Assembly: GCA_023433925.1 (NCBI GenBank)
Contig: JAEYTO010000023.1
Location: forward strand, 1 to 16,425
From: Pseudomonadota bacterium
GTDB lineage: Bacteria; Desulfobacterota; Desulfovibrionia; Desulfovibrionales; Desulfovibrionaceae
DNA: 16,425 nt
Direction of reading: 5' to 3'
Shown: piece by piece, positions 6,278 through 12,537 of the stretch
Numbering within the stretch: the stretch's first letter is position 1
Layout of the letters: the number at the start of each line of letters is the position of its first letter
Notes under the pieces: generated by a model
Told to the model about the DNA's origin: nothing
What the model saw: the letters and a program-made list of their open reading frames with translations, nothing else
Databases searched by the model: none
Program-made: the position numbers and the translations under genes

Positions 6278-6610
6278 CTACTGCTTGGCCCAGCCCTGCT
6301 TCGCCTCGCCGCCGATCAGGTCCACGTCCAGGATCTTGCGCGGCCGCGCTCCCAACCGGTTCTCCATGGCCGCGCGCTTGACCACCACGCGGCCGACCCT
6401 GTCCACCAGGAGCTCCAGGGCCTGGGCGATCTCCTCCTGGGCGTGGCTCACCAGGGCCATGCCCGTGTTGCCGATGTCGTCGATGAAGACCTTGCGCGGC
6501 TCCTGGTCCTCGTAGCCCAGGTCGATGAAGGTCGAGAAGTATTTCTCCAGGGGCGCAAGGGCGTTGCGCACCAGATCAAGCAATTCCTCGTCATACGTAT
6601 CGTGGTTCAT
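6278..6610 (-). CDS. Acidic 110-residue protein of unknown function
   Basis: The protein starts MNHDTYDEELLDLVRNALAP and is largely helical and acidic: LEKYFSTFIDLGYEDQEPRK, then AQEEIAQALELLVDRVGRVV. The C-terminus is basic-to-mixed (RLGARPRKILDVDLIGGEAK). There is no signal peptide or membrane helix, so it should be cytoplasmic. I do not recognise a family. The ATG at 6610 is supported by GAGGGAGA about eight bases upstream; the open frame continues upstream to 6811 but without translation signals. A promoter candidate lies at 6674-6702. It is followed on the same strand by the methyltransferase, possibly in one transcript. Confidence 0.7.
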   Translation of the reverse strand: MNHDTYDEELLDLVRNALAPLEKYFSTFIDLGYEDQEPRKVFIDDIGNTGMALVSHAQEEIAQALELLVDRVGRVVVKRAAMENRLGARPRKILDVDLIGGEAKQGWAKQ

Positions 6611-6925
6611 GGGCCGTTCTCCCTCTCGTGTGCATGCTTGCGGGTGGGACGGAACGTCCCGGACAAGGCCTACCATATATCCTGGCCGGATCGGACATGC
6701 AACGGCCCGAGGCCGCGCGATCCGCCCTTTCCCGCCCAGCCTTGGAGCATGCTCCGAGCCGCGACCTTGTGAACCGGCGATCCAATACTCACCCAATTCC
6801 GATATGCGCATGATGTCCAGGGTCAGTCTTCGATGCGAAAGCGCGCGCCGGGAATGGAGCCTGCTGCCGACATCCGGCGCCTACCGGCCCTAGGCAGCCT
6901 CGCTGTTTGCTGATACCACCGCCCC
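6611..6925. other. Divergent intergenic region, 315 bp
   Basis: This separates the minus-strand acidic-protein gene from the plus-strand glycosyltransferase. Apart from the minus-strand promoter candidate at 6674-6702 I see no gene, repeat or strong hairpin. No convincing plus-strand promoter or ribosome binding site precedes the glycosyltransferase start. Confidence 0.6.
6674..6702 (-). promoter_or_regulatory. Possible sigma-70 promoter of the acidic-protein gene
   Basis: On the minus strand TTGCAT (6702-6697) and TATATG (6679-6674) are separated by 17 bases. The match is moderate (3/6 and 4/6), but it lies in the only AT-rich spot of the region and gives a leader of about 57 bases. Confidence 0.38.
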
Positions 6926-8047
6926 ATGCCCGAAAGCGTGTGCCTGTGCACGTATACCTACAACGACGCCGAGCTCGTCCTCGATCTGTTGCGTTCGCTC
7001 GCGTCCTGGACCCGCCGTCCGAACGATATCCTCATCGTGGACGACGGCTCGGCCAAGCCCTTTCCCGACGCGCGCGTCGAGCGCGTGCGCGTGCTGCGCA
7101 TCCCCATCAACAGCGGCCCGGCCCAGGCCAAGGCCCTCGGTCTGTCCTCGGTCCGCGGCGACATCATCCTGTCCGTGGATTGCGATATCCGCCTCGATCC
7201 CGAATGGCTGGAGCGCTGCCTGGCCCTGGCCCGCGAGCCTGAGGTGGGCATCGTGGGCTCGCCCGTGCTCAACCGGCCGGGCAAGGGCCTGGTGGCGGAG
7301 TACCTGGCCGAATACGACAACCACGAGCCCCGGCACGGCAAGGTCGATTTCCTCACCGGCGGGCTGTGGCTCATGCGCCGGGAGGTCTGGGAGCGCGCCG
7401 GCGGTTTCGGCGAACTGCCGAGCCGGACGCACGAGGACCACGCCTTCTGCCAGCGCGTGCGCGGCCTGGGGCTCGACCTCATCTGCGACGCGCACAGGCC
7501 CGCGCACCAGGTCCGGCGCCTGTCGCGCACGGCCCTGTCCAAGCGCATGTGGCACTGGATCAGCCCGATCTACCACGAGCTTGCCGAAAAGAGCGCCGGC
7601 ATCGAGGTGCCCTGCGGCGTGCTCCTGGAGGACGGCCTCGGCCGCATGAGCCAAAGCCTGAGCAAGGGCCGGCCCATGCTCGTGTATATGGACATGCTCC
7701 TGCTCTGCCATGGGTTCCTGTCGCTGTGCGCCCTGGCCGAGGAAAGACGGGCGGCCTGGAAATACGCGGGCCCCGGCGCGGCCGGGCTGCGGCTGGCCCT
7801 GGAGCGGTTCCTGGGAGGCTTCCCCAGGCTCAAGGCCATCCTGCTCGAAGACCTCTTCCGCCTCGGCCACCGTCAGGCCATGTCCGCCGAGGCCCAGGAG
7901 CCCGGCTTCTGGACCGATCTCCTGCACACGCTCCGGCCCCTGATCAAGGCCGGCGCGCTGTCCTTCCTGGATGTCCAGGCCGTGCGCGCCCTCCTGGAAG
8001 AGGACCGCGACACGAGCCGGCACTTCTCGTTCTATGAGGAAATTTAG
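6926..8047 (+). CDS. Family 2 glycosyltransferase (GT-A fold)
   Basis: The protein has 373 residues. It opens SVCLCTYTYNDAELVLDLLR, the first strand and helix of a GT2 domain. It has IVDDGS (37-42, nucleotide binding), VDCD (84-87, the DXD-type metal site), FLTGGLWLMRREVWERAGGF (142-161, acceptor loop) and HEDHAFCQRV (169-178, the ED catalytic base region). The C-terminal 180 residues are helical with no evident membrane segment (MLVYMDMLLLCHGFLSLCAL is amphipathic at best), so it is probably cytosolic or peripheral. It should transfer a sugar from a nucleotide-sugar donor to a glycan, lipid or protein; neither substrate can be told. The ATG at 6926 is the natural start because strand 1 begins four residues later, but no clear ribosome binding site precedes it. 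The terminator region at 8066-8121 follows. Confidence 0.85.
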   Translation: MPESVCLCTYTYNDAELVLDLLRSLASWTRRPNDILIVDDGSAKPFPDARVERVRVLRIPINSGPAQAKALGLSSVRGDIILSVDCDIRLDPEWLERCLALAREPEVGIVGSPVLNRPGKGLVAEYLAEYDNHEPRHGKVDFLTGGLWLMRREVWERAGGFGELPSRTHEDHAFCQRVRGLGLDLICDAHRPAHQVRRLSRTALSKRMWHWISPIYHELAEKSAGIEVPCGVLLEDGLGRMSQSLSKGRPMLVYMDMLLLCHGFLSLCALAEERRAAWKYAGPGAAGLRLALERFLGGFPRLKAILLEDLFRLGHRQAMSAEAQEPGFWTDLLHTLRPLIKAGALSFLDVQAVRALLEEDRDTSRHFSFYEEI

Positions 8048-8065
8048 CGCATAAGACGCAAGAAG

Positions 8066-8121
8066 CCGGGAAGGGCGTCGCCCTCCCCGGACCCCGCCCA
8101 CCAGGGGCCGCGGGCCCCTGG
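8066..8121. terminator. Double-hairpin terminator between convergent genes
   Basis: The first hairpin (8066-8090) has CCGGG/CCCGG and AGGGC/GCCCT stems with one mismatch and a three-base loop. The second (8101-8121) is a perfect 9-bp stem CCAGGGGCC/GGCCCCTGG. Both lie between the glycosyltransferase stop (8047) and the trmJ stop (8146), so they can end either transcript. The T content afterwards is low on both strands. The GC-rich arms resemble the dispersed repeat modules elsewhere in the window. Confidence 0.6.
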
Positions 8122-8145
8122 ACCCCATGTTTATTGGAGGATTGG

Positions 8146-8925
8146 CTATTCGCCCTTGGACGAGTCCCGCCCCTGCGCGAGCCGGTCCGAGCCCTTGCGA
8201 TCCTTGCCCACGGCCCACCTGACCTGCCGGCATATGCCCATGAGCATGTCGAACTCGCTACGGCGCAAATCGAGCTTGGCCAGGAAGCGCCGCATGGGCA
8301 GGAGCCAGTAGTCCTGGTTCTCGGGCTTGAGGAAGTCGATGTCCGCGAGGGTTTTCTTGATGACCGACATGAGCGCCTCCTGCTCGGCATGGGTCGCGGG
8401 CCGCTCCGTGGGTTCCAGCGGCATTCCGGCCGCCTCCCGGCCGTGGCGGAAGCACTCGTAGAGCAGGATGAGCGCGGCCTGGGCAAGGTTGAGGCTGGCC
8501 AGCTCCCCGGCCGTGGGGATGGTCACGACCTGCTGGCAGAGCATGATCTCCTCGTTCTCCAGGCCCTTGTCCTCGGAGCCGAAAACCAGGGCCACGCGCC
8601 TGCCCCTGGCCAGCTCGGCCGCGACCGCCTGGCCCGCGGCGACCGGCGTGGCGACGCCCTTGCGCCAGCCGCCCGTGCGCGCCGTGGCGCCGACCGCCAG
8701 ATGCGCGTCGGCCAGGGCCTCGGCCAGCGTATCCACCACCCGCGCCGAGTCGAGGATGTGCCTGGCATGGACCGTGGCCAGCGGCAGGGCCCTTTCCATG
8801 TCCAGGCCTCGCGGGTCCACGAGCACCAGGTCGGAGCAGCCCATGTTGGCGCAGGCCCTGGCGACCATGCCGATGTTCTCCGGAAATTTGGTGCGCACGA
8901 GCACCACGCGCAGGCTGTCGAGCAT
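8146..8925 (-). CDS. trmJ: tRNA (cytidine/uridine-2'-O-)-methyltransferase, TrmJ type
   Basis: This 259-residue protein of the SPOUT superfamily (TrmH family, group 1) has all three knot motifs: FPENIGMVARACANMG (14-29), VALVFGSEDKGL (111-122) and IPTAGELASLNLAQA (136-150). The C-terminal extension (about 165-240), with KTLADIDFLKP and MRRFLAKLDLRRSEFDMLMG, is the dimerising tail seen in TrmJ. It should 2'-O-methylate position 32 in the tRNA anticodon loop using SAM. Its length is normal for the family. The ATG at 8925 has GAGGGGG about five bases upstream. It is transcribed divergently from the RlmI-like gene, so two RNA-modifying enzymes sit back to back. Which tRNAs are modified cannot be read from sequence. 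Confidence 0.87.
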   Translation of the reverse strand: MLDSLRVVLVRTKFPENIGMVARACANMGCSDLVLVDPRGLDMERALPLATVHARHILDSARVVDTLAEALADAHLAVGATARTGGWRKGVATPVAAGQAVAAELARGRRVALVFGSEDKGLENEEIMLCQQVVTIPTAGELASLNLAQAALILLYECFRHGREAAGMPLEPTERPATHAEQEALMSVIKKTLADIDFLKPENQDYWLLPMRRFLAKLDLRRSEFDMLMGICRQVRWAVGKDRKGSDRLAQGRDSSKGE

Positions 8926-9221
8926 TTCGCCCCCTCGCGGCCATCCCTACCTTCCGGACGCCCCGCCCGCAACGCCGGATGCAAAAACGTCTCAACCGCC
9001 GCATCCCTCTCGCCGCCCGGCCTCCCGCGCGACGGTTCACGCTCTCGCCACGGAAGCGCCGGCAACCAGCCGCCTTGCCGCCGTCCCGCCGCACATGCTT
9101 GCTGGTGGAAGCCCGCGCTTCCTGCTACGTCCACGTGGAGCAACCCGGCATGGCGCGCGTGCCCATGCCTGTCCCGCGGCCCTGCGCTCTCGGCGAACCG
9201 CGCGCCATATGCCGCGGCACT
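8926..9221. other. Gene-free divergent region between trmJ and rlmI
   Basis: About 300 bases separate the trmJ start from the dispersed repeat before rlmI. A short open frame from 8979 on the plus strand is very Arg/Pro-rich, has no ribosome binding site and reads like GC-rich chance coding, so I do not annotate it. I see no clear promoter on either strand. Confidence 0.5.
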
Positions 9222-9310
9222 AAAAAGTTTAGGAAAGGATGGGGGTCCAGGGGGAAGGGAAACCCTTTTCAAAGGGTTTCCCTTCCCCCTGGCCGCCGGA
9301 GGCAAAACCC
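9222..9310 (-). repeat. Dispersed palindromic repeat, copy 3 (inverted), abutting rlmI
   Basis: Read on the minus strand this copy contains GCCTCCGGCGGCC, a long palindrome with TTCA centre on the plus strand, GGACCCCC and AAACTTTTT. These are the blocks of copy 1, though the palindrome is placed inside the GGCCA/TGGCC arms rather than after them. On the plus strand its end GGCCGCCGGAGGCA is followed by six bases and the GTG start of rlmI, so the repeat provides the GGAGG ribosome binding site. Confidence 0.65.
9247..9292. repeat. Perfect 46-bp palindrome upstream of rlmI
   Basis: A 21-base arm beginning CCAGGGGGAAGGGAAACC is followed by TTCA and its exact reverse complement, ending 18 bases before the rlmI start codon. 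Transcribed, it would form a very stable hairpin directly 5' of the GGAGG site. It has no adjacent T-run. Confidence 0.85.
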
Positions 9311-10495
9311 GTGAAGACTCTCTATCTCAAGCGCAACGAAGAGCGCCGCATCCGCGCCGGCCACCTGTGGATCTTCTCCAGCGAGGTGGACGCGGCGCGC
9401 AGCCCGATCAAGACCTTCGAGCCCGGCGAGGAGGTCCGCGTGGTGGACTCGGCCGGCGGCTTCGTGGCCATGGCCTACGTGAACCCGACGCCGCTCATCT
9501 TCGGCCGCGTGTACAGCCGCGCGTCGGGCGACCGGCTCGACGCCGACCTGCTGGCCAAACGCCTGCGCCAAGCCCTGGATCTGCGTGAACGGCTGTTCGA
9601 CAGCCCGCACTACAGGCTGTGCTTCGGCGAGGGCGATTTCCTGCCCGGCCTGGTGGTGGACCGCTTCGGCGACGTGCTCGTGGCGCAGTTGACCACGGCC
9701 GGCCTGGACGTGCGGCGCAAGGCCGTGGCCGAGGCCCTGCGCGAGGTGGCCGGCCCGGCGCGGATCGTGTTCAAGAACGACTCGCCGGCCCGCGAGCTGG
9801 AGGGCCTGCCGCTGGTGGTCGAGGCCCTGGAAGGAGAGGTCCCGGATGAGGTCGAGCTGAGCGAGTCGGGCGCCCGCTTCGTGACGCCTCTTGCCGGCGG
9901 GCAAAAGACCGGCTGGTACTACGACATGCGGCCCAACCGGCTGCTCCTGGCCGGGCTGGCCAAGGGCGGCCGCGTGCTGGACGTGTTCAGCTACGTGGGC
10001 GGCCTGGGCGTGCTCGCCGCGAGCCGGGGTGCGTCCGAGGCCGTGTGCCTGGACTCGTCGGAGACGGCCCTGGCCTACGTGGCGCGCAACGCCGAGCTCA
10101 ACGGCGTGGCCGACAGGGTGAGCGCCGAGCGCGGCGACGCCTTCGACCTGCTCGCCGCCCTGCACGAGGCGGGCGAGCGCTTCGACGCGGTGAGCGTGGA
10201 CCCGCCCGCGTTCATCAAGCGCAAGAAGGACCATGCCCAGGGCATGCAGGCCTACGTGACGATCAACAGGCTGGCCATGCGCCTGGTGCGCGACGGAGGC
10301 TGGCTGCTCAGCTCGTCCTGCTCGCAGCATCTGTCGCGCGAGGAGCTGCGCATGGTCGTGGGCAAGGCGGCGTCCAAGGCCGGCGCGCGGGCGCAGATCG
10401 TGGCCCAGGGCCATCAGGGTCCGGATCACCCGGTGCACCCGGCCATGCCCGAGACGGACTACCTCAAGTCGTACCTGGTGCGCGTGCCGCGCTAG
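9311..10495 (+). CDS. rlmI: Class I SAM-dependent 23S rRNA methyltransferase, RlmI-like
   Basis: The protein has 394 residues, close to the family norm. An N-terminal PUA-type RNA-binding domain (about 1-75: LYLKRNEERRIRAGHLWIFS, then GEEVRVVDSAGGFVAMAYVN) leads to a middle domain and a Rossmann methyltransferase domain with QKTGWYYDMR (198-207), LDVFSYVGGLG (223-233, SAM motif I), VDPPAF (296-301, motif IV) and SSSCSQHL (334-341) with the conserved Cys. RlmI makes 5-methylcytidine at 23S rRNA position 1962 (E. coli numbering). A related enzyme target within this family is possible. GTG at 9311 is chosen because GGAGG lies eight bases upstream and the family starts with this Lys-rich strand; the frame remains open upstream through the palindrome, which should not be translated. 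Its stop shares bases with the convergent DUF2267 gene. Confidence 0.86.
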   Translation: MKTLYLKRNEERRIRAGHLWIFSSEVDAARSPIKTFEPGEEVRVVDSAGGFVAMAYVNPTPLIFGRVYSRASGDRLDADLLAKRLRQALDLRERLFDSPHYRLCFGEGDFLPGLVVDRFGDVLVAQLTTAGLDVRRKAVAEALREVAGPARIVFKNDSPARELEGLPLVVEALEGEVPDEVELSESGARFVTPLAGGQKTGWYYDMRPNRLLLAGLAKGGRVLDVFSYVGGLGVLAASRGASEAVCLDSSETALAYVARNAELNGVADRVSAERGDAFDLLAALHEAGERFDAVSVDPPAFIKRKKDHAQGMQAYVTINRLAMRLVRDGGWLLSSSCSQHLSREELRMVVGKAASKAGARAQIVAQGHQGPDHPVHPAMPETDYLKSYLVRVPR

Positions 10496-10920
10496 GTCGC
10501 CAGGTATTCCCTGACGACCGCCGGCGCGGCCGCGACAACGAGGTCCAACTCGGCCTTGGGCATGCGCCGGCCGAGCACGCGGAGCACGCCGCCGGCCGCG
10601 CCGTGCGGATCGATCTCCGGACCTTGGGCGCTCTTGAGCGCCCCGGCCACGTCAGCGAGGAAGTCGTCGCCCGAGCCACTGGCGCTGCCCGGGACCCAGC
10701 CTTCGTAGTAGATGCCGCGCACGACCATGGGCAACTGGCGTCCCAGGATGGCCACTTCGGCCGGCGGCAGCCTGTCGCGCAGGGCATGAAAGACCGCGCG
10801 CAGGCACTGGTAGGTGTCCTGCTCGTCCAGATCGAGCTCGTCCTGGACATCGCGCAGCCAGTCCATGGAGTTGACTAGCGCCTGCTCGAAACGGGATATC
10901 TTGCTTGTAGTGGCAGCCAT
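10492..10920 (-). CDS. DUF2267 protein A
   Basis: This is a 142-residue DUF2267 protein. SMDWLRDVQDELDLDEQDTY, then CLRAVFHALRDRLPPAEVAI and GRQLPMVVRGIYYEGW are the core family segments, forming helical repeats. The C-terminus (GGVLRVLGRRMPKAELDLVV) is the second helical unit. It is a clear paralogue of the DUF2267 protein at 11875-12321, sharing WL-D, LRAV-H--RDRL, LP/FPM-VRG-Y-EGW, and GVLR. There is no signal peptide. The function is unknown; the family often occurs near stress proteins. Two ATGs compete (10926, 10920). By analogy with the paralogue's short N-terminus I use 10920, though the ribosome binding site is weak. A promoter candidate lies 110 bases upstream. The stop codon overlaps that of the convergent rlmI within CTAG. 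Confidence 0.82.
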   Translation of the reverse strand: MAATTSKISRFEQALVNSMDWLRDVQDELDLDEQDTYQCLRAVFHALRDRLPPAEVAILGRQLPMVVRGIYYEGWVPGSASGSGDDFLADVAGALKSAQGPEIDPHGAAGGVLRVLGRRMPKAELDLVVAAAPAVVREYLAT

Positions 10921-11038
10921 GTTCATCCGCAAATGTTTGGCTCCGGCCGTGACACGAGGCCCAGCCCCGGACACGCGCCTCGGGGCCGGCCGCATGGGCA
11001 ACGCTCTGCCCGGCCGGATGGTGGTGAATAGTTTATAA

Positions 11039-11067
11039 ATTCTATAGGATCATTCCGTCCGGGGCAA
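11039..11067 (-). promoter_or_regulatory. Possible sigma-70 promoter before DUF2267 gene A
   Basis: On the minus strand TTGCCC (11067-11062, 4/6) is followed after 17 bases by TAGAAT (11044-11039, 5/6). It lies in a sharply AT-rich patch just after the BON gene stop, giving a leader of about 110 bases. The -35 overlaps a 6-bp hairpin (GTCCGG/CCGGAC, 11057-11074). If real, gene A can be expressed separately from the two genes upstream of it. Confidence 0.45.
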
Positions 11068-11077
11068 GCCGGACCGC

Positions 11078-11779
11078 TCAGGCATGCCCGCCGCGGCTCC
11101 TGACCATGGGCGCGGCCCTGGCCACGATGAGCCTATTGCGCACGTCAAGCACGCCGGGCGTATAGGTCGCCGCCAGATAGACCATGCGCGCCGCCGCCGG
11201 CGAGTCCACCGTGCCCGACAGCGTGACGATGCCGTCGTGGACCTCCACGGTGATGCGCGAGGCGTCCACCAGGGCGTTGCGCTCCAGGGCCGCCTGGATG
11301 GACTGGGCGATGCCCTGGTCCATGACGTCATGCGCGGCCGCCACGGCCAGATGGTTCTCCACGTCCAGCACGCCGCGCAGGTTTTTGACGAGCTCCTCGG
11401 TCAGGGCCTTCTTCCAGAAGGCGTCCACGACGCCCGAGAGCGTGACCCTGCCGCCATCCACGCGGGCCTCGATCCGCCCGGCGTCCAGGTCCGGGCTCCA
11501 GCCCAGGGCCGTGAGCACGTTCTCGCGCAGGGCCTCGTCCGGAAGGGCTTCCGGACCGCCGGGATAGAGCACGCTCATGGCGTCCTCCACGTGCCCCACG
11601 CCGGCCACGTCCCAGGCGTCCATGAGCGCCGCGCGCCTGGCCAGATGGCTCGGCAGCATCCCGGTCAGGCGCACCCGGCCGTCGTCCACGCGCACCTCGA
11701 CCTTGCTCGCATCCACGCGGCTGTCCCAGTACAGGTGCTCAACGATGTCACGCTTGATGTCCTCGTCGGCCCTGGCCAT
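11078..11779 (-). CDS. Protein with three tandem BON domains
   Basis: The protein has 233 residues made almost entirely of three BON-like repeats: about 4-70 (DIKRDIVEHLYWDSRVDASK, VEVRVDDGRVRLTGML), 80-146 (LRENVLTALGWSPDLDAGRI, VDGGRVTLSGVVDAF, GVLDVENHLAV) and 154-220 (IAQSIQAALERNALVDASRI, VHDGIVTLSGTVDS, PGVLDVRNRLIV). Each has the helix, then the 'V.DG.VTLSG.V' beta pair, then the 'GV.dV.N.L' ending. BON domains are usually periplasmic and bind phospholipid or act in osmotic stress. This protein has no signal peptide or membrane helix, so it is predicted cytoplasmic. The ATG at 11779 has GGAGG seven bases upstream; an ATG at 11785 is one base from that site. It lies 95 bp after DUF2267 gene B, probably in one operon. 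Confidence 0.85.
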   Translation of the reverse strand: MARADEDIKRDIVEHLYWDSRVDASKVEVRVDDGRVRLTGMLPSHLARRAALMDAWDVAGVGHVEDAMSVLYPGGPEALPDEALRENVLTALGWSPDLDAGRIEARVDGGRVTLSGVVDAFWKKALTEELVKNLRGVLDVENHLAVAAAHDVMDQGIAQSIQAALERNALVDASRITVEVHDGIVTLSGTVDSPAAARMVYLAATYTPGVLDVRNRLIVARAAPMVRSRGGHA

Positions 11780-11874
11780 GCTCATACCTCCCGCCGGGTG
11801 CGTCCGGCCCGGCCACGCACTGGTTGCGCGGGTCGCCCGGCGCGGGCGGCCCGCGTGTTCTCGCCCGTCGATGG

Positions 11875-12321
11875 TCAGGCCGCGGCCTGGCACCAGAGAT
11901 TGCGCAGGTGCTTGGGGAAGGATTGCACGACCTTGCTCAGCTCGCCGCCCGTGACGTGCCGATCCATGGTGCGCAGCACGCCAAGGGTTATGCGCCTGGG
12001 ATCGGCCAGCTTGGGCGTGTTCTGGCGGTGCATCTCGTGCTGCACCCGGCCGAGGAATTCCTCTTCCGTGTCGATTTTCATGGGCCGGCCCGTCGGCTTC
12101 CAGCCCTCGAAGTAGAAGCCGCGCACGAGCATCGGAAACTGCGCGGCGAAGTCGCAGGCCTCGTCCGGGACCAGCCTGTCGCGCACCACGTGCAGCACCG
12201 CGCGCAGGGCCACATAGGCCTGCTGGTCATCGTCCAAGTGCAGCTCCTCGCGGATATCCTTGAGCCATTCCCTGGTCTTGTTGATGCTGGTGTCGAACGC
12301 GGGGATATTGGTTGTGCTCAT
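11875..12321 (-). CDS. DUF2267 protein B
   Basis: This 148-residue protein is a DUF2267 paralogue of the protein at 10492-10920. It has TREWLKDIREELHLDDDQQA, then YVALRAVLHVVRDRLVPDEA and AAQFPMLVRGFYFEGWKPTG, and ends LGVLRTMDRHVTGGELSKVV. It is helical and soluble with no signal peptide. The ATG at 12321 is supported by AAGGAGG about five bases upstream; an ATG at 12336 has none. It is the first gene of the minus-strand DUF2267-BON-DUF2267 cluster, diverging from aroC. Compared with protein A it carries a longer acidic loop (KIDTEEEFLGRVQHEMHRQN). The function is unknown. Confidence 0.85.
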   Translation of the reverse strand: MSTTNIPAFDTSINKTREWLKDIREELHLDDDQQAYVALRAVLHVVRDRLVPDEACDFAAQFPMLVRGFYFEGWKPTGRPMKIDTEEEFLGRVQHEMHRQNTPKLADPRRITLGVLRTMDRHVTGGELSKVVQSFPKHLRNLWCQAAA

Positions 12322-12357
12322 GGCGCCTCCTTGCATGGTTTGCGCGGTGATGCGCCC

Positions 12358-12385
12358 ACCATAGGGTTGTCCGCGAGAGAGGCAA
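12358..12385 (-). promoter_or_regulatory. Possible sigma-70 promoter of the DUF2267-BON cluster
   Basis: On the minus strand TTGCCT (12385-12380, 4/6) and TATGGT (12363-12358, 4/6) are separated by 16 bases, giving a leader of about 30 bases with AAGGAGG. The form resembles the better promoter at 1361-1388. I saw no clear promoter for the divergent aroC. Confidence 0.4.
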
Positions 12386-12537
12386 TCGGAGCAACACCCA
12401 AGCGCCTGTCGCTTGCGCGCCGACAGCCCGCCGGACGCGAGGCGGGTTGGCCGGGTGACTGCGGACGATCAAAAAGGTACAACCCCCAGACACATCCCGG
12501 ATCACGAGTCCGTGCACTTCACGGCACAGGAGCGCGC

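Noticed and set aside
5420..6772. 450-codon plus-strand open frame
   Set aside because: It is antisense to the methyltransferase and the acidic-protein gene; it has no motif and no ribosome binding site, and its composition is that of a GC-rich shadow.
6890..8233. 447-codon minus-strand open frame
   Set aside because: It is antisense to the GT2 gene, which has all its family motifs.
9247..9292. Intrinsic terminator
   Set aside because: There is no T-run on either side and it lies directly before a start codon, so termination is not the obvious role.
8979..9314. 111-codon plus-strand frame before rlmI
   Set aside because: It is very Arg/Pro-rich with no ribosome binding site, and it runs into the palindromic repeat.
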